The notes below the pieces were generated by a model, which worked only from the letters and a program-made list of their open reading frames with translations, searched no databases and was not told where the DNA came from. From Nocardiopsis alkaliphila YIM 80379 (GTDB taxonomy: Bacteria; Actinomycetota; Actinomycetes; Streptosporangiales; Streptosporangiaceae), in the NCBI RefSeq assembly GCF_000341005.1, contig NZ_ANBD01000032.1, forward strand, positions 1-64,000: a DNA stretch of 64,000 nucleotides, written 5' to 3'. The position numbers and the translations under genes were made by a program. This document shows, in pieces, positions 33,539-42,066 of this stretch (positions are counted from its first letter, which is position 1; each line of letters opens with the position of its first letter).

Positions 33539-34408
33539 TCAGCGGCGTGGTCTCCACACATCGTCACCCGAGGAAGGGGGCGTGGAGGACGTGGCCGGAG
33601 CACCGTGTCGGGGCGTGTAGTCGTCGTCTTCCGGTTGCAGGGTGTGCTCGGAGGACCTGTGGGAGGGCCGTGAGTAGTTCCGGCGTTCGTCCTCGTCCCC
33701 GCTCAGTAGGAGGAAGAGACTGCAGATCAGCAGGAAGACGAACAACCCCACGATCAGTGGTAGCACCAGGTCGGTGGCCTTGGCGCCATCCGGGGCGCCG
33801 TAGCGGGTGAGCTCGGAGTCGGTGATGTGCACACCGGCCATGCCCGTGTAGTGCATGGCGGTGACGGCCAAGGCCATCACCAGGGAGGCCCCGGCGGTCG
33901 CGCCGAGGTGCTTCAGGTTTCGGGCGAACCACAGTGCCACGGTGGAGGCGACCAGGGCGATCACGCAGGACAGGACGACGGGGACGACGTCGTGGTGCAG
34001 TTCCCCGTGCAGGTTGATGGAAGCCATGCCCATGTAGTGCATGGTGATGACGGCGACACCGAGGAGCATCCCGGCGATCAGCAGTCGGACGGTGTCGTGG
34101 GACCGGATCACCAGGTGTAGGGCCACACCCATGACGATGATCGGTACCAGCCCGCTGATCAGTGTCAGGAGGGGGTCGTAACGGAGGATGACCCCGGGGA
34201 TGGTGTGCCCGATCATCGCGATGAAGTGCATCGACCACACCGCCATCCCGCCCAGGGTCACGGCGGCCAGGACGAGCCACTGCCAGCGAACGAAGCCGGT
34301 CGCTCGGCGGGCCCTGGTGGCGAAGGTCAGGCCGAGAAAGGACCCGAGGACGGAGACGGCGTAAGCGAGAGCAGGGGTGAGCAAACCCTGGGGGAAGAGG
34401 TCGGCCAC
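33539..34408 (-). CDS. MHYT-domain membrane protein (paralogue 1)
   Basis: 289 residues with seven transmembrane helices. Three MHYT motifs sit at the outer ends of helices: WSMHFIAMIG, ITMHYMGMAS and TAMHYTGMAG. These His/Met clusters are proposed to bind copper and sense O2, CO or NO. In most bacteria the domain is joined to a GGDEF, EAL or kinase output; here it stands alone with a charged C-terminal tail of ~60 residues. The next gene is a paralogue. Confidence 0.88.
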   Translation of the reverse strand: MADLFPQGLLTPALAYAVSVLGSFLGLTFATRARRATGFVRWQWLVLAAVTLGGMAVWSMHFIAMIGHTIPGVILRYDPLLTLISGLVPIIVMGVALHLVIRSHDTVRLLIAGMLLGVAVITMHYMGMASINLHGELHHDVVPVVLSCVIALVASTVALWFARNLKHLGATAGASLVMALAVTAMHYTGMAGVHITDSELTRYGAPDGAKATDLVLPLIVGLFVFLLICSLFLLLSGDEDERRNYSRPSHRSSEHTLQPEDDDYTPRHGAPATSSTPPSSGDDVWRPRR

Positions 34409-34536
34409 GATCTCAGGCCTCTACTTTCTATGACTGAGGTCACAGCTGTGACCATCGTCCATGGATCGTAGAGACGAACCCCGCTCACCTGCCAGGGGTG
34501 TATCTGGAATTGATATGTCCGGATGTGGCCAATGTG

Positions 34537-35310
34537 CTAGCCGTAGGTTTCAACTCCGTCGCGCCGTGACCTGGCTTTGTTCCTCCCCTGCTCGTCGTCC
34601 TCGCCCAGCATCAGGAGCAGACTGCACACCAGCAGGAAGACGAAGAGGCCCACCACGAGGGGCAAGAGGAGTTCCATGGAGCTCGATCCCGGCAGTGAGG
34701 CGCTCCCGCCTGCCTCGGTCAAGGTCACGTCGACCCCGAGCATGCCGGTGTAGTGCATGCAGGAGACGGCGACACCCATGAGCAGGGCCGCGGCCGCGAT
34801 CGAGACGGTTCCCTCCAGGCGCTGCGCGAACCACAAGGCCACGGTGGCCGCCGCCATCGCGATCACCGTCGCCGCCACCACGAACACGAGGTCGTGGCTC
34901 ATGTGGCCGTGCATGTGCATGGAGGCCATGCCCATGTAGTGCATGGACGCGATACCGATTCCGGCGACGACGCCACTCGCCACCAGCCAAGCGAAGGTCT
35001 GACGGATGCTCGTCAGGTAGAGGGCCACGCCCATGACCACGATGGCGAGTAGACCGCTGACGACCGTGAGGAGTGCGTCGTAACGGATCGGGGTGCCCTG
35101 GACCTGGAAACCGAGCATGGCGATGAAGTGCATCGACCACACGGCGGTTCCCCCTAGGCAGATCGCGCTCAGGACGAGCCAGAACCACCGGGCGAGACCG
35201 GTGAAGACCCGGGCCCGCCGACTGAACAGCAGACCGATGAAGGATCCGATGACGGAGACCGTGTAGGCGATCAGGGGGGTCCAAAGACCTAGAGAGAAGT
35301 GATCGATCAT
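34537..35310 (-). CDS. MHYT-domain membrane protein (paralogue 2)
   Basis: 257 residues, seven helices, with the same three motifs (WSMHFIAMLG, ASMHYMGMAS, SCMHYTGMLG), including an extra MHMHGHMSH cluster in the second external loop. About half identical to its neighbour by eye, with a shorter tail, so the pair arose by tandem duplication. Likely membrane-bound metal/gas sensors or heme/copper-handling proteins; no output domain present. Transcribed before paralogue 1 on the minus strand with a 128-base gap. Confidence 0.88.
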   Translation of the reverse strand: MIDHFSLGLWTPLIAYTVSVIGSFIGLLFSRRARVFTGLARWFWLVLSAICLGGTAVWSMHFIAMLGFQVQGTPIRYDALLTVVSGLLAIVVMGVALYLTSIRQTFAWLVASGVVAGIGIASMHYMGMASMHMHGHMSHDLVFVVAATVIAMAAATVALWFAQRLEGTVSIAAAALLMGVAVSCMHYTGMLGVDVTLTEAGGSASLPGSSSMELLLPLVVGLFVFLLVCSLLLMLGEDDEQGRNKARSRRDGVETYG

Positions 35311-35501
35311 GAACTCAGCGCCCTTGGGGTGTAAGAGGGTGGGGAATCCCCAGAAGGATAAGTTCCCTGGTCAGGTGGCTTTGGGCTGAACTTCTGATCG
35401 GTCGTGGTCAGACGTGCGCGTGAGCCCCGCTGGGTAGGCGAAGCAGGTTTCGGTTTACCCGGAACCTGGTGTTCAACCTCACTCCGAATCGGCGTCCGTT
35501 C

Positions 35502-36140
35502 TCAGGTTCGGTGCGAGCGCATGCCCTCGAAGGCGATGTGGGCCAAGGCGTCCGCGACCTCCTGGGTACCCAGGCCACGGTCCGGCTTGTACCACTCTAC
35601 GATCGAGTTGACCATGCCGAACAGGAGGCGAGAGGCGATCGCGGGGTCCACGTCGCTGCGGATGTCACCGTCGACCACGCCCTCGCGTACCAGGTCCGCG
35701 ATCAGATGGTCGAACCGTCGACGACGTTCCAGGGCCCGCTTCTCCACCTCGGTGTTGCCGCGCACCCGCAGGAGCAGGGTCACGTGCGGAAGTTCCTCGA
35801 CCAGGACCCGGACACTGCCGCGCATCACGTGTTCGAGGCGGTCGATGGCGGGTCCGGTGGTCGCCGCGTCCTCCCGGGTGACGGCGAACAGCGCGTCCAT
35901 GGCCACTTCGAGGGATCGGCGCAGCAGCTCGGCCTTACCGGTGACGTGGTGGTAGATCGCGGACTTGGTGACGCCCAACGCGCGGGCCAGGTCCTCCATG
36001 CTCGTTCCGTCGTATCCGCGCTCGTTGAAGACCCGGGCGGCCACGCGCAACACGGAGTCGGCGTCGTGCCCAGGGCGACCGGAGCGACGCCTGCCGGTCG
36101 AACGATCGGCGGATTTTTCGGCTGCGGGAGTTCGGGCCAC
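35502..36140 (-). CDS. TetR-family transcriptional regulator
   Basis: 212 residues from GTG 36140, ten bases after AAGGTAGG. The DNA-binding helix-turn-helix is clear: VLRVAARVFNERGYDGTSM, then DLARALGVTKSAIYHHVTGK. The C-terminal domain ends with a SIVEWYKPDRG motif typical of regulators of fatty-acid or phenylacetate catabolism (PaaR/KstR2-like). A basic N-terminal arm precedes the fold. No obvious catabolic operon is adjacent, so its targets are elsewhere or the flanking MHYT genes. Confidence 0.9.
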   Translation of the reverse strand: MARTPAAEKSADRSTGRRRSGRPGHDADSVLRVAARVFNERGYDGTSMEDLARALGVTKSAIYHHVTGKAELLRRSLEVAMDALFAVTREDAATTGPAIDRLEHVMRGSVRVLVEELPHVTLLLRVRGNTEVEKRALERRRRFDHLIADLVREGVVDGDIRSDVDPAIASRLLFGMVNSIVEWYKPDRGLGTQEVADALAHIAFEGMRSHRT

Positions 36141-36598
36141 GGTTGTCGAACCTACCTTGCGGCGAGGGCTGGGCGTGCGCGGAGGACGGGCCCACACGTC
36201 ATGTGTTCGAAGTCGTGTCTTCGGAAGCGGGACCGCCTGGTGAACGAACGATCGGTAGGTCACCCAGCATAGTCGCCGGATGTGAGCCGGTGGAGGTCAG
36301 GAGCATCGAGACGACCACCCGGAGGAGCCGGGAGCGGCATCGAACACGGAAGTCCCGAAAGGGAATAACCGGCCATAAGGCTATGTGAGTGTCGAAATGC
36401 CGCGTAAGTGTTCGTTGATTGGAAAAATCAGAAGTGCCTGCTGGTGAGAAATGTGCGGTTAACCAGCAAAGACACAACAAATATTAGAAAAGCCTGCGAA
36501 ATAAACTTTGGAGTTCTATTCTCGAACCGTCCTCCAAGGACACTGTCCGACCCACCCGTGGGCCGACCGGATCGGCTCCACCCTCACAAAGGAACGCC
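36141..36598. other. 458-base spacer with an AT-rich island
   Basis: Between the TetR gene and the Roadblock-like pair. From about 36380 to 36530 the sequence is strikingly A/T-rich for this genome (ACAACAAATATTAGAAAAGC) and contains an inverted repeat GCTGGT / ACCAGC near 36440-36467. It probably holds the promoter of the downstream pair. No gene is seen. Confidence 0.45.
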
Positions 36599-37093
36599 GT
36601 GCACGCCATCGACCAGCAGATGCGGGAGATGCTCCAGACGCCGGGTGTGCGCAGTGTCTGCCTCGTCGACTGGCGCGGCGGCCACGCCCTGACCTGCCTC
36701 GGTGAGACCGACGGGGTGGCGGGCGCGACGGCGATGCTCCAGGCCATCGATGGTGGACCGCTCTGCGCCGCCCAGATGGTGGAGGACGTAGTGGTCACCG
36801 AAGGAGAGCACCACCTGCTGTTGGCGGTTCTGCGCGGTTCGCGGTACTGCGTTCAGGTCCGTGTGGAACGCGAACGGGGCAACCTGGGTTTCGCCCTGCG
36901 TCGGCTACGCGACCTGGTCGACAACGCCGAACCGCCCGAACACGATCCCCGACCTCCGCCCCGCCGTGGCGAGGGCCGCCCGGTCCGTCCCCGTGCCCTG
37001 GTCACGGTGGACCGTCCGGTATTGGAACGAGTGCTCACCGGACTTCGCGCGTTGACCCTGGGGCGTACCCGCGCGGGAACGGTGGTCACGTGA
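36599..37093 (+). CDS. Roadblock/LC7-like protein with Arg/Pro-rich tail
   Basis: 164 residues from GTG 36599 (AAAGGAA upstream). The first ~110 residues align by eye with the next gene product: an N-terminal helix, VCLVDWRGGHALTC, a central helix, VVVTEGEHHLLLAVL and ERGNLGFALRRLRDL. This is the Roadblock/longin-like fold found in small regulators of GTPases. A basic linker and a short C-terminal helix follow. No GTPase gene is nearby, unlike the streptomycete conservons. Role unknown. Confidence 0.65.
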   Translation: MHAIDQQMREMLQTPGVRSVCLVDWRGGHALTCLGETDGVAGATAMLQAIDGGPLCAAQMVEDVVVTEGEHHLLLAVLRGSRYCVQVRVERERGNLGFALRRLRDLVDNAEPPEHDPRPPPRRGEGRPVRPRALVTVDRPVLERVLTGLRALTLGRTRAGTVVT

Positions 37094-37191
37094 GCGGTGC
37101 TCCTCCCCCGCATCATCGAATTCCGGGGCTGCGCCGTTGGATCGCCGACCGGAAAGCGTCGCGCCGAGTCAACCAAAGGAAAGAGAAGGAC

Positions 37192-37563
37192 ATGCCGAAC
37201 ATCGAAGCCGGGCTCAAGGAAATGATGGAGATCGAAGGGGCCATCGGTGCCGCCGTGGTCGACTACGGCAGTGGTATGGCCCTGGGCACGCTCAGTTCGA
37301 GCAATTCCCTCGACCTCACGGTCGCCGCGGCCGGGAACACCGAGGTGGTCCGGGCCAAGATGCGGACCATGGACCAGTTGGGTCTCAACGACGCCATCGA
37401 GGACATCCTCATCACCCTGTCCGGGCAGTACCACGTCATCCGCCCACTCACCAGCCGCAAGGGGCAGGGACTCTTCCTCTACCTGGCCCTGGATCGGAGC
37501 CGCGGCAACCTGGCCCTGGCCAGGCACCGCCTCAAGGGCATCGAGGAGACACTGGAGGTCTGA
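37192..37563 (+). CDS. Roadblock/LC7-like small protein
   Basis: 123 residues from ATG 37192, preceded by AAAGGAAAGAGAAGG; the frame is open to GTG 37090, which overlaps the preceding stop as GTGA, so a longer, Arg-rich N-terminus is possible. IEGAIGAAVVDYGSGMALGT, DILITLSGQYHVIRPL and RGNLALARHRLKGIEE give the alternating helix/strand pattern of the Roadblock fold. Homologous to its neighbour, with which it is probably co-expressed and may form a heterodimer. Confidence 0.75.
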   Translation: MPNIEAGLKEMMEIEGAIGAAVVDYGSGMALGTLSSSNSLDLTVAAAGNTEVVRAKMRTMDQLGLNDAIEDILITLSGQYHVIRPLTSRKGQGLFLYLALDRSRGNLALARHRLKGIEETLEV

Positions 37564-37702
37564 CCGGACCCGGGCCGAAGTGGTGGAGGTCGGGCCCACC
37601 TCCACCGAGCCGCCCCACCGACCTCGTCACGACCTTCCCCATTCCGACGCCGATGGGGGACAATGCCGTTGACCACCCCCCCGACAGGCAGGGAGACCGG
37701 CG

Positions 37703-37948
37703 ATGTTCCGGATCGCGATCAGTCGACTCACCGACCACGGCCGACGGATCACCCCCGAACACCGGGGCACGGCCCTGTCCATCGACGAGGCGGTCCTCGA
37801 ACTCGAGAAGATCCTGCCCACCGTGGACACCACCGTCTTCGGCGGCGACGCCGTGCAACGCTCGGTCAACCGGGTCAACGACTTCCGCCATGACGTGAGC
37901 ACCACCGAAGGCGACCGCTACCGGGTGGTCATCGCCCCCATGATGTGA
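37703..37948 (+). CDS. Small protein of unknown function
   Basis: 81 residues from ATG 37703, with AGGGAGAC upstream. FRIAISRLTDHGRRITPEHRG is split here as FRIAISRLTDHG and RRITPEHRG; the rest is acidic and helical and ends YRVVIAPMM. Its residue mix suits a real gene better than a chance frame. No family recognised. It follows the Roadblock-like pair on the same strand by 140 bases and might belong to that unit. Confidence 0.5.
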   Translation: MFRIAISRLTDHGRRITPEHRGTALSIDEAVLELEKILPTVDTTVFGGDAVQRSVNRVNDFRHDVSTTEGDRYRVVIAPMM

Positions 37949-38003
37949 GCCGCCGCCCCGAACCGATCGGGGCGGCGGTGCCGTTGCCGGCTTCGACTCG
38001 ATC

Positions 38004-39008
38004 TCAGTCCGAGGAGAAGGCCGAGTCGAAGGAGGCCGCGGGCGGGTCGAAGGCGTTGGCGCGCACGAACCTCACCGCTTCGGCGGCGCCGGTCAGCCGG
38101 TCCATTCCGGCGTCCTCCCATTCGATCGAGATCGGCCCCTCGTAGCCGATCGAGTTCAGTACGCGAAAACACGCCTCCCAGGGCACGTCGCCACGGCCGG
38201 TGGAGACGAAGTCCCAGCCTCGGCGCGGGTCTCCCCACGGTAGGTGCGACCCCAGCCGCCCGTTCCGACCGTTGCCCACCCGCTTGCGGGTGTCCTTGCA
38301 GTCCACGTGGTAGATGCGATCGCGAAAGTCCCACAGAAAACCGACCGGGTCGATGTCCTGCCACACCATGTGGCTGGGGTCCCAGTTGAGCCCGAACGCC
38401 TCACGGTGCCCCACCGCCTCCAGAGCCGCCTGCGTCGACCAGTAGTCGTAGGCGATCTCCGAGGGGTGCACCTCATGGGCGAAACGCACCCCTACCTCGT
38501 CGAACACGTCCAGGATCGGATTCCACCGCTCGGCGAAGTCCCGGTATCCGGCCTGGACGACCTCGTCGCCCACCGGCGGGAACATTGCGACGTACTTCCA
38601 AATGGCCGACCCGGTGAAGCCCACCACGGTGGACACACCGAGCCTGGCGGCGGCCCTCGCCGTCGTCTTCATCTCCTCGGCGGCGCGCCGTCGCACACCC
38701 TCGGGATCACCGTCGCCCCAGACACGGGAAGGCAGGATCTCCTCGTGTCGGTGGTCGATCGGGTCGTCGCACACCGCTTGCCCCGGCAAGTGGTTGGAGA
38801 TGGCCCACACACCGAGTCCGTGGCGCTGGAGGATCTCCAGGCGGTCTTGAACGTATTCGTCTTCCGTGGCGGCGCGGGTGACGTCCAGGTGATCGCCCCA
38901 ACAAGCGATCTCCAGTCCGTCGTAGCCCCAGGAGGCGGCGAGTTCGCACACCTTCTCGAAGGGCAGGTCGGCCCACTGGCCGGTGAAGAGGGTGACCGGT
39001 CTGGTCAT
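38004..39008 (-). CDS. Sugar phosphate isomerase/epimerase (AP endonuclease family 2 fold)
   Basis: 334 residues; ATG 39008 follows GGAGGA. TIM barrel of the IolE/IolH type: [64 protein letters not shown] and [12 protein letters not shown] supply the metal-binding Glu/Asp/His set. Last gene of the sugar operon. Acts on an inositol-, ketose- or oxidised-sugar intermediate; the exact substrate is not readable. Confidence 0.88.
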   Translation of the reverse strand: MTRPVTLFTGQWADLPFEKVCELAASWGYDGLEIACWGDHLDVTRAATEDEYVQDRLEILQRHGLGVWAISNHLPGQAVCDDPIDHRHEEILPSRVWGDGDPEGVRRRAAEEMKTTARAAARLGVSTVVGFTGSAIWKYVAMFPPVGDEVVQAGYRDFAERWNPILDVFDEVGVRFAHEVHPSEIAYDYWSTQAALEAVGHREAFGLNWDPSHMVWQDIDPVGFLWDFRDRIYHVDCKDTRKRVGNGRNGRLGSHLPWGDPRRGWDFVSTGRGDVPWEACFRVLNSIGYEGPISIEWEDAGMDRLTGAAEAVRFVRANAFDPPAASFDSAFSSD

Positions 39009-39032
39009 CGTGGTTCCTCCGTGGATTCCGTG

Positions 39033-39812
39033 TCAGTGATCGTGCTGTCCGGGCGGCCCACCGACGACTTCGTCGACGGCTTGGTCACCGTCCCGGGCGT
39101 CGTCGGGTTCCATGGCCCCGACGTCCGCAGGGCCGGGGAGATACAGGTGGATGTGGCCATGACCGGCGTCGATACTGATCAGGTCGAGTTGGGTAGCGGC
39201 CACCGACCACGCACGGACCGCCTGGTCGCGCAGGTCGGTGGCGAGTTCGAGAAGTTCCGCGCGCCGGTCGCCATCGCTTCGGCCGGCGGCGCGGTAGGCG
39301 TTCAACGCGGAGTAGAGCACGTCCACGGAGCCGCGCAGCCCTGCTTGGGTGACGTCGAATCCGGTCTCACCGGTCTCGGCGTGGTCCAAGTGGGCGCGGG
39401 CGTCGCGCACGGCTCGGAGCCGCTCGTCGATGTCATCGAGGGAGGGGAGGTCCTCCATGTCGCTCGAGTCGTCCGTGGGCGGTATCTCGTCCAGGAACTC
39501 CAGGACGGGCACCAGGCCTTCACGGGCCGCGCGGGTGTGTTCGATCAGCTCCGCGACCTGATCGACGTGCTCCTCGGCGGCGGGGGTCTCCAGTCCGGCC
39601 ACGGGTGCCGGGTCGGGCGCGAGGTGTTCGCTCCTTTCCTGGAAGAACGCCACCAACGTGGCCACGAAGGCACCGGCCAACAGCACGGATCCTCCGGTCA
39701 GCCACCACGTGGCGCGGGTGGAGCCCTGGGTCATCACCCTTTCGGTCGTGTTCGGGCCTTCTTCGTCCCTGGTCGGCTGAGGGAGGTCGTCCTGCTTCTC
39801 GTGGGTGCTCAA
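39033..39812 (-). CDS. Single-pass membrane protein of unknown function in the sugar operon
   Basis: 259 residues from TTG 39812, fixed by AGGAGGTG five bases upstream; the long frame beyond it is antisense. A polar N-terminus (~30 residues), one membrane helix (about 34-56, ATWWLTGGSVLLAGAFVATL) and an extracytoplasmic all-helical region rich in Glu/Asp, with a His/Asp-rich tail (GHGHIHLYL, PPGQHDH). I do not recognise a family. It sits between the two isomerase genes, where an enzyme would be expected. Confidence 0.7.
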   Translation of the reverse strand: MSTHEKQDDLPQPTRDEEGPNTTERVMTQGSTRATWWLTGGSVLLAGAFVATLVAFFQERSEHLAPDPAPVAGLETPAAEEHVDQVAELIEHTRAAREGLVPVLEFLDEIPPTDDSSDMEDLPSLDDIDERLRAVRDARAHLDHAETGETGFDVTQAGLRGSVDVLYSALNAYRAAGRSDGDRRAELLELATDLRDQAVRAWSVAATQLDLISIDAGHGHIHLYLPGPADVGAMEPDDARDGDQAVDEVVGGPPGQHDH

Positions 39813-39898
39813 CGGGCACCTCCTGTCGGGGTCGACACTTGCCGGGCGGGCGACGTGTGCCGTGCGAACGCGTCGCTGGGGTGTGGCGGGCCCGGCGT

Positions 39899-40852
39899 TC
39901 ACCCTTCCGATCGGGCTCGTCGGCCACCGCCCTCGACGGGCCCCAGGGGGTGCTGTCTTCCGGGTAGGGCCGGGGAGGAGGGAGGCGTGGCGGACGGTTC
40001 GGAGGTCGTGATCGGGCGGAGGAACGACAGGCCCTCGACCGCGATCGCGTCCTGGGAAGCGGCCAGGGGCCGCCACACGGACGCGGCCGTGGCGATGCTC
40101 GCATTCTCGGCCGTGAACGACTCGATGACCAGGGGGCCGAAGTAGCCGGATTCGCCCAGGGCCCTCACTATGCGTGACCAGTCCAGGTGATCGGCCCCGG
40201 GAGCCCCTCGATCGTTCGCACAAACCTGGACGTGGTGGATCCTGCCGGCCGCCCGAGAGATCGCCTCCGCGACGTCCCTCTCCTCGATGTTCATGTGGTA
40301 GACGTCCAGCGCCAGCCCGCAGTGCTCCGCGGGCAGGTCCGCCAGTGCGTCCAACGCCTGGTCCACCGTGTTCAGTACGCTGGTCTCGTACCGGTTCAGC
40401 GGCTCCACGGCCACCCGCACCCCCGCGGCCGACGCGTGGTCGACCACGGGGGCGAGTGCCTCGGTGAGTTCGGCGCGCAGTCCCATCCGCTCGGCCGGGG
40501 ACAGTCGCCACGTGCGCCCCACCGAGGCGTAGGCCGGACCCGCGACGACGGTGGAACCGACCGTCGCCGCGGCGTCCACGACCCGCCTCAAGTAGTCCTG
40601 GGTCGCCTTCCGGGTGCCGGGATCGGTCGCCACCAACTCCCGGCCCGCCCCCATGACCAAGGCGACGGTGGCACCCAGGCCCGAGTCCTCCAGCAGGGTC
40701 CGGGCACGCCGGGGATCCCAGTCACCGACGTTCTCCACCGGAAGTTCGAGCAGGTCGAACCCCCACCCCGCCACACGCGGCGCGATCCGTTCCAGTTCGG
40801 TGTCGGTCAACGGTGACGTCCACACCCAGGTGTTGACCCCCAGCGCACGCAT
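39899..40852 (-). CDS. Sugar isomerase/epimerase, ketose 3-epimerase-like TIM barrel
   Basis: 317 residues. MRALGVNTWVWTSPLTD, WGFDLLELPVEN, VRVAVEPLNRYETSVLNT, ALDVYHMNIEERD, HHVQVCANDRG and LVIESFTAEN match D-tagatose/D-psicose 3-epimerases, with the paired Glu and metal ligands. The ATG (40850-40852) abuts the stop of the binding-protein gene. The last ~35 residues are Pro/Arg-rich. Confidence 0.88.
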   Translation of the reverse strand: MRALGVNTWVWTSPLTDTELERIAPRVAGWGFDLLELPVENVGDWDPRRARTLLEDSGLGATVALVMGAGRELVATDPGTRKATQDYLRRVVDAAATVGSTVVAGPAYASVGRTWRLSPAERMGLRAELTEALAPVVDHASAAGVRVAVEPLNRYETSVLNTVDQALDALADLPAEHCGLALDVYHMNIEERDVAEAISRAAGRIHHVQVCANDRGAPGADHLDWSRIVRALGESGYFGPLVIESFTAENASIATAASVWRPLAASQDAIAVEGLSFLRPITTSEPSATPPSSPALPGRQHPLGPVEGGGRRARSEG

Positions 40853-42061
40853 CTACCGGTCCACCCACGCCTGGGGGAAGCCCGGCAGGTCCTCGCCGCC
40901 GAACTTCGCGTAGTGCAGGGAGGGCATGTCGGAGTTGCGCTCCAGGTAGTCGTCGAGCTCGTCCTCGCCGATCGGGTCCTGCGGCAGGACCCACTCGGCC
41001 GGGACCTCCTCGCCCGCGAGGATCATGCCGGCGGCGAGTACCGGAGTGCGCCACTGGAAGTTGGAGTACACCGGTGCGATCGCGGTCAGTCCTTCCTCCT
41101 TCCACTTGCGCATGAAGCTCAGCTCGTCCTCCCCGGCGATGACCGGGTAGGGTCGGCCGGCGTCCTCGAAGGCCTCCAGCCCCGCGACCGCGCCGTCACC
41201 GGCGTCCATCCAGATGCCGTTCACCTCTCCACGTTGCAGGTGCTGGGAGACCAGGTCCTTGATCTGGGCACCGTCACCCTCGGTGAACTCGAAGCCCAGC
41301 ACCTGGAGCTCACTGTCGGCGAAGATCCGTTGTGCCGCCGCCCAACGATGCTCCAACACGTCCACACCCGGCAGGATGCGCAGCGCGAGGACGGTCGACC
41401 CCGGTTCCAGGTTCTCCACCAAGAAGTCGGCGGCGTCCGCGCCGTAGGCGTAGCCGCCGATCGGGTGGATGAACGTGACCATGCAGTCGGAGTTCACGCC
41501 CCGGTCGAAGACGATGACCGGCACCCCGCTCTCACAGGCGGTCTCCACCGCCGGCGTCAGGGTGGCGGTGGTGGACGGGGAGATGATGATCGCGTCGCAA
41601 TCCCCGGAGTCCACGAACGCCTGGATGTCGGAGATCTGCTGGTTGTCGTCATCGGCCGCGTCGGAGCTGTCGAAGCTGCCGATCCGACCCTCGTCGATCA
41701 GCGCCTCCACCTGTTCCTCCATGGTGATGAAGCCGGTCACCCGCCAGGGGTTGGACACCGAGGCGTTGGAGAAGCACACGTGGGCGTCCTCGGGGGCGTC
41801 GATGGCGAACTCGGAGGTGTCGACCCACTCGGGTTCGATCGCCTGCATCCAGGGCTCGTTCTCCGGGCCCTCGGGTTCGATGTCGCGCTGGGCGATCTGG
41901 GCGTCGAACTCGGCCTGGTCGAACCACTCGGCGTCCGGGGACGACTCGGTGCCGTTGGAGCCCTCCACCCCTTCGGTGCCCTCGGGGGCGTCGGTCGTAC
42001 AGGCGCTGAGTATCAGCGTCAGGCCGGCCGCGCCGGCGAGGAGTACGCGAGGTGCGCGCAT
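40853..42061 (-). CDS. Sugar ABC transporter substrate-binding lipoprotein
   Basis: 402 residues. A lipoprotein signal peptide ends in LILSAC (Cys ~21), followed by an acidic linker. The rest is a type I periplasmic binding fold as in RbsB: FVDSGDCDAIIISP, ACESGVPVIVFDRGVNSDC, IGGYAYGADAADFLVENL, DAGDGAVAGLEAFEDAG and PVIAGEDELSF. It delivers a monosaccharide or polyol to the permeases encoded next. Confidence 0.92.
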   Translation of the reverse strand: MRAPRVLLAGAAGLTLILSACTTDAPEGTEGVEGSNGTESSPDAEWFDQAEFDAQIAQRDIEPEGPENEPWMQAIEPEWVDTSEFAIDAPEDAHVCFSNASVSNPWRVTGFITMEEQVEALIDEGRIGSFDSSDAADDDNQQISDIQAFVDSGDCDAIIISPSTTATLTPAVETACESGVPVIVFDRGVNSDCMVTFIHPIGGYAYGADAADFLVENLEPGSTVLALRILPGVDVLEHRWAAAQRIFADSELQVLGFEFTEGDGAQIKDLVSQHLQRGEVNGIWMDAGDGAVAGLEAFEDAGRPYPVIAGEDELSFMRKWKEEGLTAIAPVYSNFQWRTPVLAAGMILAGEEVPAEWVLPQDPIGEDELDDYLERNSDMPSLHYAKFGGEDLPGFPQAWVDR

Positions 42062-42066
42062 GGGGG

